DNA of 64,000 nt from JACRLV01 sp045863555 (GTDB lineage: Bacteria > Planctomycetota > Phycisphaerae > UBA1845 > Fen-1342): contig BTUU01000018.1 in assembly GCA_045863555.1 (NCBI GenBank), positions 1-64,000 on the forward strand. Direction: 5' to 3'. How positions within the stretch are numbered: position 1 is the stretch's first letter; every line of letters starts with the position of its first letter. A program made the position numbers and the translations under genes. Positions 1-7,056 of this stretch are shown here, in pieces. The notes beneath the pieces were generated by a model. The model worked only from the letters and a program-made list of their open reading frames with translations. It ran no database searches and was not told where the DNA came from.

Positions 1-42
1 GAGTACGCCGCCTTTATTCACCCGGCCATCAACGAAATTCGG

Positions 43-615
43 TTATATCCCGGGCTCGACTTCGCGCGGGTCGTCCATCGCGAGCGGAACGTCGCGCATC
101 CCTTCCCAGAACCGCGCGCTCGACCATTCCCAGTCCGGCGGCGCTGCGCAAAGCTCGCGGCGCACGGGATTGGCGTGGATGTAGTCCAGAATCGCCGGGA
201 TCGGCCGGTCCCTGACTACATTGTCGTCGAATCCGCCGCCCGGCTGCCAGAATCGAAACACCGTTCGGCTCGGGTAGCGGACGGTGAGCCGATCCAGCCA
301 TTCGCGAGCCCCGATCGCGTCCAGATACGCCTTCGCGGCCTCCGACACCGGCCGCTTCAGCCCCGCCAAGATCGTCCGCATCTCGTAGCGCGGCCGCCGC
401 GGGTAGAGCAGCACGTGCACGTGCTCGGGCATCACGTCGTAGCCGAAGACCGCCACGTCCTGTTCACGCCGGACCGTTGCGAGGGCGTCGATCACCCATT
501 GGCGGCTGCGCGGCCGGGTCAGCAGCGGGAGGCGCTGGAAGCAGGAGTAGGTCAGGAAGTGGGCCTGCCCCGGTTCATTCCACGCGCGACGCGTCTTGCG
601 GATCGGCTCTGACAT
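43..615 (-). CDS. REP-associated tyrosine transposase (RAYT, Y1_Tnp)
   Basis: A 190-residue protein of the IS200-like Y1 transposase superfamily. It carries the HUH metal-binding motif in PEHVHVLLYP (about residues 63-72) and the downstream YIHANPVRREL motif, whose Tyr is the expected DNA nucleophile. Length and motifs fit the single-copy domesticated RAYT type rather than a full IS200/IS605 element; no TnpB partner is present. Two identical palindromes lie just upstream of its start (724-742 and 792-810), as expected if the enzyme acts on REP sequences. The ATG at 615 is the natural start and the frame ends in a stop, so the gene looks intact. Function in REP mobilisation is inferred from the family. 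Confidence 0.88.
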   Translation of the reverse strand: MSEPIRKTRRAWNEPGQAHFLTYSCFQRLPLLTRPRSRQWVIDALATVRREQDVAVFGYDVMPEHVHVLLYPRRPRYEMRTILAGLKRPVSEAAKAYLDAIGAREWLDRLTVRYPSRTVFRFWQPGGGFDDNVVRDRPIPAILDYIHANPVRRELCAAPPDWEWSSARFWEGMRDVPLAMDDPREVEPGI

Positions 616-723
616 CCCTCACAGCCTACTCGCGGTGATAGGCGTCGACAACGCTTGTTTGTGCGGGGGGCGGCGGCGACAAGCGCGTGCGGCGTCGGAT
701 TCGGAGGCGGCTTCGGCGAAAAG

Positions 724-742
724 CACTGCTCACAGAGCAGTG
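724..742. repeat. REP-like palindrome, copy 1
   Basis: Perfect inverted repeat CACTGCTC-ACA-GAGCAGTG (8-bp arms, 3-nt loop), followed by GCACGCAT. An identical palindrome with the same flank occurs 68 bp downstream. It lies in the 616-904 gap upstream of the RAYT transposase gene; I see no protein gene in that gap. Confidence 0.8.
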
Positions 743-791
743 GCACGCATTCGCATATCTCGCCCTAACAGGGCCACCCTGCCCGAGAAAA

Positions 792-810
792 CACTGCTCA
801 CAGAGCAGTG
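792..810. repeat. REP-like palindrome, copy 2
   Basis: Second exact copy of CACTGCTC-ACA-GAGCAGTG with the same GCACGCAT flank and a GAAAA lead-in, in the same orientation as copy 1. The direct-repeat pair beside a RAYT gene resembles a REP doublet. The 93 bp between it and the next gene show no further structure. Confidence 0.8.
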
Positions 811-904
811 GCACGCATGGTCGTGCGCTCACCTGACAGGCACAACCGCCTTAACAGCGCAGCATTACATGCTGTCCGCGTTGCACCGAACAAGGACACC
901 CAAC

Positions 905-1393
905 TCATAGTTCATCAACGAGCACTGACCAAGCCTCTCTCCACAGGTTCCTGTTTTCGGGATTGAGATCAACGTAGCTTCGCAAGAACGCGGCGATCCA
1001 CCAACCAGAATCTTCATCGAATTCATCGATCGGATTGCTGGCGTTGTAAGTGACTTTGGCGACCAACTCGGAGAGATTAAGGGCTCCGGCGAATACGACT
1101 TGGTCTCTCGTTAATCCCACTGACTTTTGCAACTCTTGCAGGCTCAGGACCGCCCTTCTCAGCTCATCAAATACATCGTGTCCATTTTTCCAGAGATCCG
1201 GGTTTTCCGCTGTCTGAAGCACGTTCGAGAACTTGGAGGGATCGACGCCAGTGTAACGCAAGTACAACCTGAGGACTCGTGCCGCCCAGCGCGGCCGCGC
1301 GACTGAAGGAATATTCTCGAATATGAGTCGCCCTGCCTGTAGCGCTTGGCCATTGTTCCAGTGGTCAGCGATTTGTTCCAAGTTGCTATGCAT
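905..1393 (-). CDS. hypothetical protein, 162 aa
   Basis: I do not recognise this family. The protein is soluble, predicted mostly helical and acidic near its C-terminus (NPIDEFDEDSGWW), with no signal peptide or membrane segment. The start MHSNLEQIADHW at 1393 is preferred over an upstream in-frame Met at 1465 because the extra 24 residues look non-coding. Base composition is noticeably less GC-rich than the flanking sigma-factor gene, and it sits beside a REP/RAYT locus, so recent acquisition is possible. No convincing ribosome-binding site is visible. Confidence 0.6.
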   Translation of the reverse strand: MHSNLEQIADHWNNGQALQAGRLIFENIPSVARPRWAARVLRLYLRYTGVDPSKFSNVLQTAENPDLWKNGHDVFDELRRAVLSLQELQKSVGLTRDQVVFAGALNLSELVAKVTYNASNPIDEFDEDSGWWIAAFLRSYVDLNPENRNLWREAWSVLVDEL

Positions 1394-1493
1394 GATGATC
1401 GATTCTGGGCCTGTCCTCGGAGCGAACCGAACATAAGGCGAGCAGCTCTGTGAGCCTCCCCACATCGTTTCCGAATAGTCTACGGGCTGACCG

Positions 1494-2861
1494 TCAGACG
1501 TCGCAGGCGCGGGCGCGGGATTGGAGGAGGGTTTGTTCGCGGGCGTTGCGCGTCAGGGCGGCGGCGCGGAGGAATTCGGCGCGGGCTTCGGCGTGGCGGC
1601 CGAGCTTGAAGAGCAGGTCGCCGCGGACGCTGGGGAGCAGGTGGTAGCCGGCGAGGGCGGGTTCGTGGACGAGGCGGTCGACGATATCGAGGCCGGCCTG
1701 CGGGCCGGCGGCCATCGATTCGGCGACCGCGCGGTTGAGTTCCACGATCGGCGAGGGGGCCGCGGCCGCGAGCGCGGCGTAGAGGGCGGCGATCTGCGGC
1801 CAGTCGGTCTCGGCGGCGGTGCGGGCGCGGGCGTGGCAGGCGGCGATGGCCGCCTGGAGCAGATAGGGGCCGGGGCGGCCGTCGGCTCGCGGGGCGCGGT
1901 CCCGGGCGGCGTGGCCGCGGTCGAAGTTGGTGAGGCTGACGTCGAAGGTGGTGAGGCGGAGGTCGAGGGTGGTGAGGCCGAGATCGAAGGTGGCGAGGCC
2001 GCGGTCGAGGGCGGCGAGGCCGCGGCGGATGAGGAGCGGGTCCCAGAGGGCGCGGTTCTGATCGAGAAGCAGGATGGGCTCGCCGGACGGGCCGACGCGG
2101 GCGCGGAGGCGCGAGGACTGGAGTTCGAGGAGCGCGGCGAGGCCGAGGACTTCCGGCTCGTCGGGGGCGAGACCCGCGAGTACGCGGGCGAGGCGGAGGG
2201 CGTCCTCGCAGAGGGCGGGGCGGGTCCAGTCGTCGCCGGCGGTGGCCGTGTAGCCCTCGTTGAAGACCAGGTAGATCACCTCGAGGACGGAGGCGAGGCG
2301 ATCGGCGCGGTCGCGGCCGCGGGGGACCTCGAAGGGGATCTTCTTTTCGCTGAGGGTGCGCTTGGCGCGGACGATGCGCTGGGCGATGGCCGGTTCGGTG
2401 GTGAGATAGGCGCGGGCGATCTCGTCGGTGGTCAGGCCGCCGAGGAGCCGGAGCGTGAGGGCGACGCGGGCCTCGGTGGGGAGGACGGGGTGGCAGGTCA
2501 TGAAGATGAGGCGGAGCACGTCGTCACCCAAGTCGTTGTCGATGGCCGCGTCGAGTTCGGCGGCGTCATCGCGGGCCGCGGCTTCGCGCTCGCGGCCGAT
2601 CTCCGCGTGGCTGCGTTCGAGGCGGCGGGCGCGGCGGAGGTGGTCGATCGCGCGGTTCCGGCCGGCGGCCATGAGCCATGCGCCGGGGTTTGCCGGAATC
2701 CCGGCGGCGGGCCACTGCTCGAGGGCGGCCACGAGCGCATCGTGCGCGAGCTGCTCGGCGAGGCCGACGTCGCGCACGATGCGGGTGAGTCCGGCGATGA
2801 GCCGGGCGGATTCGATTCGCCAGACCGCGTCGATGACGCGGCGGACGTCGGCGTCGGACAT
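1494..2861 (-). CDS. ECF42-type RNA polymerase sigma factor (DUF6596 extension)
   Basis: A 455-residue ECF sigma factor. The N-terminal half has region 2 (GAWLMAAGRNRAIDHLRR) and region 4 (LGGLTTDEIARAYLTTE). The long C-terminal extension has the DUF6596 signature (FNEGYTATAGDDW, RALWDPLLIRRGL) and helical TPR-like repeats. This architecture is that of group ECF42, which is known to be encoded beside YCII/DGPF-domain proteins instead of an anti-sigma factor; two such genes lie directly upstream (2916-3335 and 3415-3816). An unusual seven-residue repeat expansion occupies about residues 280-314. The target regulon cannot be read from the sequence. Confidence 0.9.
   Translation of the reverse strand: MSDADVRRVIDAVWRIESARLIAGLTRIVRDVGLAEQLAHDALVAALEQWPAAGIPANPGAWLMAAGRNRAIDHLRRARRLERSHAEIGREREAAARDDAAELDAAIDNDLGDDVLRLIFMTCHPVLPTEARVALTLRLLGGLTTDEIARAYLTTEPAIAQRIVRAKRTLSEKKIPFEVPRGRDRADRLASVLEVIYLVFNEGYTATAGDDWTRPALCEDALRLARVLAGLAPDEPEVLGLAALLELQSSRLRARVGPSGEPILLLDQNRALWDPLLIRRGLAALDRGLATFDLGLTTLDLRLTTFDVSLTNFDRGHAARDRAPRADGRPGPYLLQAAIAACHARARTAAETDWPQIAALYAALAAAAPSPIVELNRAVAESMAAGPQAGLDIVDRLVHEPALAGYHLLPSVRGDLLFKLGRHAEARAEFLRAAALTRNAREQTLLQSRARACDV
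1920..2024. repeat. five tandem 21-bp repeats inside the ECF42 gene
   Basis: Five consecutive 21-bp units of the form GTCGARGGTGGYGAGGCCGMG (plus strand), diverging gradually from one end to the other. In the coding frame they give heptapeptides such as FDLGLTT, LDLRLTT, FDVSLTN, and FDRGHAA. The period is a multiple of three, so the reading frame is kept. Confidence 0.9.
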
Positions 2862-2915
2862 GGACGCCGATCAGACCGGAAGGCCCGCCGCGATGCAAGC
2901 TCGCGGCGGGAAGGC

Positions 2916-3335
2916 TCAGGCGGGCTTGTCGCCGAGGCCGATTTCCCGGAAGCGGTCGATTTCGGGCCCGTCGCCGAAGTCTTCCAGCTCGAACAACTGG
3001 CGGACTTCGATTTCGGCGGGGCGGCCTTCACCGGCGGGATTGGGGAAGCGGCGGGTCCATTCGAGCGCCTCTTCGCGGGATTTCACCTGGATGAGCGTGT
3101 ACCCGGCGATCAATTCCTTGGTTTCCGCGAACGGGCCGTCGACGACGGTTCGCCTGTCGCCGGCGTACTTGACGCGCCAGCCTGTCGATGAGGGCTTGAG
3201 GCCGGAGCCGTCGAGGAGTGCGCCGGCTTTGGCGAGTTCCTCGTGATAGCTGGCCATCGCGGTGAGCAGCTCCGGCTCGGGCATTTTGCCGGCTTCGGAG
3301 TCGGGCGTGGCTTTGACGATGATCATGAAACGCAT
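2916..3335 (-). CDS. YCII-related (DGPF) domain protein
   Basis: A 139-residue YCII/DGPF-family protein beginning MRFMIIVKATPDSEAG, with the family's VVDGPFAETKEL motif near residue 64. Members next to ECF42 sigma factors are thought to act in the same signalling or stress pathway, but their biochemical role is not settled. The start at 3335 matches the usual beginning of the family; the 22 extra upstream residues are low-complexity and were rejected. It lies 54 bp upstream of the sigma factor in the same direction and is probably co-transcribed with it. The C-terminus is longer and more acidic than in its neighbour at 3415-3816. Confidence 0.88.
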   Translation of the reverse strand: MRFMIIVKATPDSEAGKMPEPELLTAMASYHEELAKAGALLDGSGLKPSSTGWRVKYAGDRRTVVDGPFAETKELIAGYTLIQVKSREEALEWTRRFPNPAGEGRPAEIEVRQLFELEDFGDGPEIDRFREIGLGDKPA

Positions 3336-3371
3336 GCGCGTGGCTCCTGCTCTGGGGTCTGGTCGATAAGG

Positions 3372-3409
3372 ACGCCCCGGTGGACTGCGCGGGCAGTCCA
3401 CCGGGGCGT
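3372..3409 (-). terminator. 17-bp perfect hairpin between the two DGPF genes
   Basis: Arms 3372-3388 and 3393-3409 pair perfectly over 17 bp with a 4-nt loop. It starts 5 bp after the stop of the upstream DGPF gene. No T-tract follows in the direction of transcription, so it may act as a processing or attenuation element rather than a classical intrinsic terminator. Confidence 0.65.
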
Positions 3410-3414
3410 GTGGA

Positions 3415-3816
3415 TTACCGCGTCGCGGCGGCCGCGGGATTTTGTGCGGAGTGGCAACCGCCGCCGCAGGCTTCGGCGCTCATGATGGGGCGGATTTCGC
3501 ATTCACCGCCGCCGAGGACCTCGAGGAACCGGCGGGTCCAGTAGACGGCTTCGTCGATGTCCTTCGCCTCGAGGATGGCATAGGAGGCGACGAGCTCCTT
3601 GGATTCGGTGAAGGGGCCGTCGATGACGGTCGACTTGCCGCCGGCGACGCGGACCCGCTTGCCGTGCGAGCTGGGCAGGAGCCCGTCGGTGGCGACGAGG
3701 ATGCCCTTCCGGGACACCTCTTCCATGAACGTGCCGCAGCGTTCCATGAACTCCGGCGAGGGCGGGACGCCGGCTTCCGAGTCCTTGTCCGCTCTGAGCA
3801 ATCCGAGAAAACGCAT
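3415..3816 (-). CDS. YCII-related (DGPF) domain protein
   Basis: A 133-residue DGPF-family protein (MRFLGLLRADKDSEAG, VIDGPFTESKEL), paralogous to the protein at 2916-3335. The ATG at 3816 has a good Shine-Dalgarno sequence (AGGGAG, spacing 8). The C-terminus ends in an Ala/Cys-rich tail (EACGGGCHSAQ) not usual for the family. First gene of the putative DGPF-DGPF-ECF42 transcription unit, separated from the second by a strong hairpin that could set the ratio of the products. Confidence 0.87.
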   Translation of the reverse strand: MRFLGLLRADKDSEAGVPPSPEFMERCGTFMEEVSRKGILVATDGLLPSSHGKRVRVAGGKSTVIDGPFTESKELVASYAILEAKDIDEAVYWTRRFLEVLGGGECEIRPIMSAEACGGGCHSAQNPAAAATR

Positions 3817-3931
3817 GGCCCGATCTCCCTTCTGGGGTTGGGTTTTCGGCACGGGGCTTCGCGGCTACGGCCGCTGAATCCGTGCTTCACCCATGCGTCG
3901 AACGATACGGGGGGAAATCGACAGGGGCGAG

Positions 3932-3949
3932 AAAAAAAAAAACCAAAAA
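3932..3949. other. A-tract between divergent genes
   Basis: Eleven A residues (3932-3942), then CC and five more A residues. It lies in the short intergenic gap between the divergent DGPF and secreted-protein genes and stands out in a GC-rich genome. It could bend DNA or act as an UP-element-like site for the minus-strand gene; this is inference. Confidence 0.4.
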
Positions 3950-4008
3950 CCCGGCCGGTGCGATGGACGGTCGTGGTGGCGGACGCCTGGATGCGTCGAA
4001 TTCGAGCT

Positions 4009-4035
4009 TTGAATTCGCAACGCGAATGCTACCAT
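4009..4035 (+). promoter_or_regulatory. candidate sigma-70-type promoter of the beta-helix protein gene
   Basis: TTGAAT (4009-4014) and an extended -10, TGC-TACCAT (-10 at 4030-4035), with a short 15-bp spacer. The predicted start is near 4042, giving a leader of about 37 nt that contains the CGGAG ribosome-binding site before the ATG at 4079. Confidence 0.45.
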
Positions 4036-4078
4036 GGTGAGTCGGAGGGCTTCTCTACCTGCTATTCCGGAGATCGAC

Positions 4079-6517
4079 ATGGGCCTCGGGCGGGCGCTTG
4101 CGGCGGCGGTGCATCTTGGGTGTGTTCTTGGAACCGGACTCGCGGGGACATTCGGTCCCGGGCCGGGGGGGCTGATCCCGGACAACAATCCGGCCGGGTT
4201 CACGAGCACGATCAGCGTTCCCGCGAGCGGCGCGACGATTGCGTCGTTCGAGTCGGTGACGATCGTTTTCGGGAACCCGAATCACTCGTGGGTCGGCGAC
4301 CTGCATGCGGAGCTTCGATCGCCGGGCGGGGCGGTCGTGCATCTGTTCTCGCGGGTCGGGAGCACGGCGCAGAACCTGTTCGGCGACGATTCGGACCTCG
4401 GCGGAACGTACGTATTCGCCAATGCGGCGCACCCGGCGTCGATCGCGGACGCGGCGGCCGGGGCGGGGCAGCGCGAGCGTGTTCCCGAGGGCACGTATGC
4501 GCGGAGCACGAACCCGATCCCGGGCGGTGCGCCCGCGGGGCAGGTGTTCACCGATTTCAGCGCACTGGTCGGCGGGCCGGTCAGCGGGAACTGGCAGCTC
4601 TTTGTTTCCGACACTGTCGAGGGCGATGCGGGCGGGATCGTGTCGTGGAGCATTCAGATGACGCCGTTCCTGGTGGTCACGAACACGCAGGACGGCGCGC
4701 CGGCACCGGCCGGGAGCCTGCGCGCGGTCGTGGCGGCGGCGACTGCGATCGGGGGCGGAACGGAGGTCCGCTTTGCGCCGGAGGTCACCGGGACGATTAC
4801 GCTCTCGCAGGGTGCGATTGCGGTCAGCAGCAGCATAGCGATCCGTGGGCCCGGCGCGAACCGGCTTGCGGTCAGCGGGAACAATGCCTCGCGCGTGCTG
4901 ACGATCGGCACGACCGGGCCGGTTGTGCTGTCGGACATCACGATCCAGGACGGCCGGGCCAGCGGCGGAACCGGCAACAGCGGCGGCGCGATTCAGGCGA
5001 ATAGCGGAGCACGTCTTTCGCTGGAACGCTGCATCGTCCGGAACTCGAGCGTCACGGCGAACACGTCTGCCCAGGGCGGCGGGATCTCGTTGGGGGGGAG
5101 CGGCGCCGAGCTGCACCTGACGGACTGCACGTTCTCGGGCAACAGCGCCTCGGCGGCGACCGCGGGGATGGGGGGCGCGGTCTACTGCGCGAGCGGCCCG
5201 GCGACCGTCACGAACTGCACGTTCGCCGGGAATACGGCGGCGGCGGGCACGGTCGGGTATGGGGCGGCGCTGTATTCGGGCGCCGGGGCGACGATCCGGA
5301 ACAGTACATTCACGGCCAACACGTCCAGTGGCGTGGGAACGGCGACGGTCTATGCATCGGCGACCGCGGTGACGCTGGGCAACACGATCATTGCGGGGAA
5401 CCAGGGGGCGCAGACGGGCGCTTCGGGGGCATCGTTTTTTACGGAGGGCCACAATCTCATCGGCGACTCGTCGACCGGGTTCGTGGATGGTGTGAACGGC
5501 GACCGGATCGGCATCGACCCGCGCCTGGGACCGCTCGCCGACAACGGCGGGCCGACGCCGACGTGTGGGCTGCTTTCGGATAGTCCGGCCATCGACGCCG
5601 GTGCGACGGGCGTCAGCGCCGACCAGCGCGGGCTGCCGCGCGGCAACGACGGAGACTGCGACGGGAGCGGCGCGGCGGACGTCGGCGCGTTCGAGTTCAA
5701 CGCGGGGCGTGGGTTGAATTTTGACGGCGTCAGCAACTTCGCCGGACCGGCTTCCGATGCGGTCTGGGCGCTCGCGAGCGGCTTCACGATCGAAGCGTGG
5801 GTCACGGCCGACTCGTTTTCCGATCCGACGGGGACCACGCGGTTCGTATCCACCCGATCGGGGACGAACGCGGGGTGGGGTTTCGGGCAGACGGGCGGAA
5901 AGCTGATTTTTACGACGTTCGGCCGGCGGGACTTTACGACGACGAGCGTCGTGCTCGCGCCACGGGTTCGGACGCACGTGGCGGTGGTCTTCGACAGCGC
6001 GTTCGCGGCGCATTTTTACGTGAACGGCCAGCCGATCCAGACGATCGCGGACACGCTGCCGGCGGTCGGGGCGGCGACGCTGGCGATCGGGCGCAATCCC
6101 AGCACGGCCGATCGGCAGTCGTTCGACGGCGTGATGGAGGAAGTGCGGATCTGGAACTCGGTTCGCACGGATGCGGAGATCGCGGCTAACTATCAGCGGC
6201 GCATCCAGGGGCCCGAGGCGGGATTGCTCGCCGTATGGCCGCTGGACGACGGGGCGGGTGGGGTCGCCCGCGAACTCGCGGGGAATCGCCAGGCGGCGAT
6301 CAATGGAACTGTCGTTTGGATGGGGAGTGCGTGCGCGACGTGTCCGGCGGACCTGAACGGCGACTTCGAGGTGACGCTGGCGGACCTGGCGCAACTGCTG
6401 GGGCACTTCGGGGCGAGCGGCGCGGGGCGCGAAGACGGCGATATTGACGGGGACGGGTCGGTGGCGCTTTCGGACTTGAGCGTGCTGCTTTCGGAGTTTG
6501 GGAGTCAGTGTCCGTAG
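4079..6517 (+). CDS. secreted multidomain protein: P-domain, beta-helix, LamG-like, dockerin-like
   Basis: An 812-residue exported protein. The start at 4079 is chosen because it follows CGGAG at good spacing and opens a signal peptide (MGLGRALAAAVHLGCVLGTG). Order of domains: a proprotein-convertase-type P-domain (about 30-200), a right-handed parallel beta-helix with repeated polymorphic-outer-membrane-protein-like motifs (FSGNSA, FAGNTA, FTANTS) and the choice-of-anchor Q signature at its end (about 210-540), a LamG/concanavalin-like domain (about 555-745), and two EF-hand-like dockerin loops (NGDFEVTLADL, DGDGSVALSDL). This layout is common among planctomycete surface proteins. No catalytic motif is visible; a role in surface adhesion or glycan binding is inference. 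Confidence 0.85.
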   Translation: MGLGRALAAAVHLGCVLGTGLAGTFGPGPGGLIPDNNPAGFTSTISVPASGATIASFESVTIVFGNPNHSWVGDLHAELRSPGGAVVHLFSRVGSTAQNLFGDDSDLGGTYVFANAAHPASIADAAAGAGQRERVPEGTYARSTNPIPGGAPAGQVFTDFSALVGGPVSGNWQLFVSDTVEGDAGGIVSWSIQMTPFLVVTNTQDGAPAPAGSLRAVVAAATAIGGGTEVRFAPEVTGTITLSQGAIAVSSSIAIRGPGANRLAVSGNNASRVLTIGTTGPVVLSDITIQDGRASGGTGNSGGAIQANSGARLSLERCIVRNSSVTANTSAQGGGISLGGSGAELHLTDCTFSGNSASAATAGMGGAVYCASGPATVTNCTFAGNTAAAGTVGYGAALYSGAGATIRNSTFTANTSSGVGTATVYASATAVTLGNTIIAGNQGAQTGASGASFFTEGHNLIGDSSTGFVDGVNGDRIGIDPRLGPLADNGGPTPTCGLLSDSPAIDAGATGVSADQRGLPRGNDGDCDGSGAADVGAFEFNAGRGLNFDGVSNFAGPASDAVWALASGFTIEAWVTADSFSDPTGTTRFVSTRSGTNAGWGFGQTGGKLIFTTFGRRDFTTTSVVLAPRVRTHVAVVFDSAFAAHFYVNGQPIQTIADTLPAVGAATLAIGRNPSTADRQSFDGVMEEVRIWNSVRTDAEIAANYQRRIQGPEAGLLAVWPLDDGAGGVARELAGNRQAAINGTVVWMGSACATCPADLNGDFEVTLADLAQLLGHFGASGAGREDGDIDGDGSVALSDLSVLLSEFGSQCP

Positions 6518-6530
6518 GAAATGGCGTTGC

Positions 6531-6905
6531 CTACTGGCCGTCACTGCTGGCGCCAATGGTCCGGCCGCATTCGGGACAGCGACCGCTCAGATTTCCGGTC
6601 AGGTCGTAGCCGCAGCTGCGGCAGCATCCGGGAGGAGGCACCTTCGAGAGCCGCATCTGCACAATGGCTCCTGTGATCGCTGCAACGAAGTACGCCGGCA
6701 GCGGATACAAGACACACACGAACAGCGGCAACGCCGTAGAGTTCGCGATCGCGACTGCCGCGAGGAACGCGACGATGCCGCCGAATGCCGTGGCCGACAT
6801 TGCAACGACGAGGACTGCGATGTCTCGCAACCAACGCTGCATCACGACTGCGATCGCCGCTTGCATCAACAGCGCGAGGATCGAGAATGCCGCGAAAGTC
6901 GCCAC
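6531..6905 (-). CDS. small membrane protein with C-terminal zinc ribbon
   Basis: A 124-residue protein with three hydrophobic segments followed by a cytoplasmic-type zinc ribbon, CRSCGYDLTGNLSGRCPECG, near the C-terminus. The GTG start at 6905 is supported by GGAGG at spacing 9. The same zinc-ribbon module occurs at the C-terminus of the protein at 17223-18152 and, in a variant, at the N-terminus of the protein at 22910-24181. The family is widespread in planctomycetes but has no assigned function. It is convergent with the beta-helix gene, 13 bp from its stop. Confidence 0.75.
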   Translation of the reverse strand: MATFAAFSILALLMQAAIAVVMQRWLRDIAVLVVAMSATAFGGIVAFLAAVAIANSTALPLFVCVLYPLPAYFVAAITGAIVQMRLSKVPPPGCCRSCGYDLTGNLSGRCPECGRTIGASSDGQ

Positions 6906-7056
6906 TCGGTGAAGCCTCCGGCCCGGAGAGGTAACTGCTCCATCGTATCCGGCTGCGGGGCATCGCGGCGGTGGCGGATCATCCGCTATCGGTGCTCTTT
7001 CAGGCTGACGCCACGCGCCAGACTGAAATCAGACGTTCACGACGATATCTGAGGCA

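Noticed and set aside
43..615. Complete IS200/IS605 insertion sequence
   Set aside because: No tnpB and no element ends; the protein has RAYT features and stands beside REP palindromes.
1920..2024. Tandem repeats as a possible CRISPR array
   Set aside because: Units are contiguous without spacers, diverge gradually, and are in frame within a sigma factor gene.
4055..6556. 833-codon minus-strand frame
   Set aside because: Antisense to the secreted beta-helix gene; Arg-rich with no domain.
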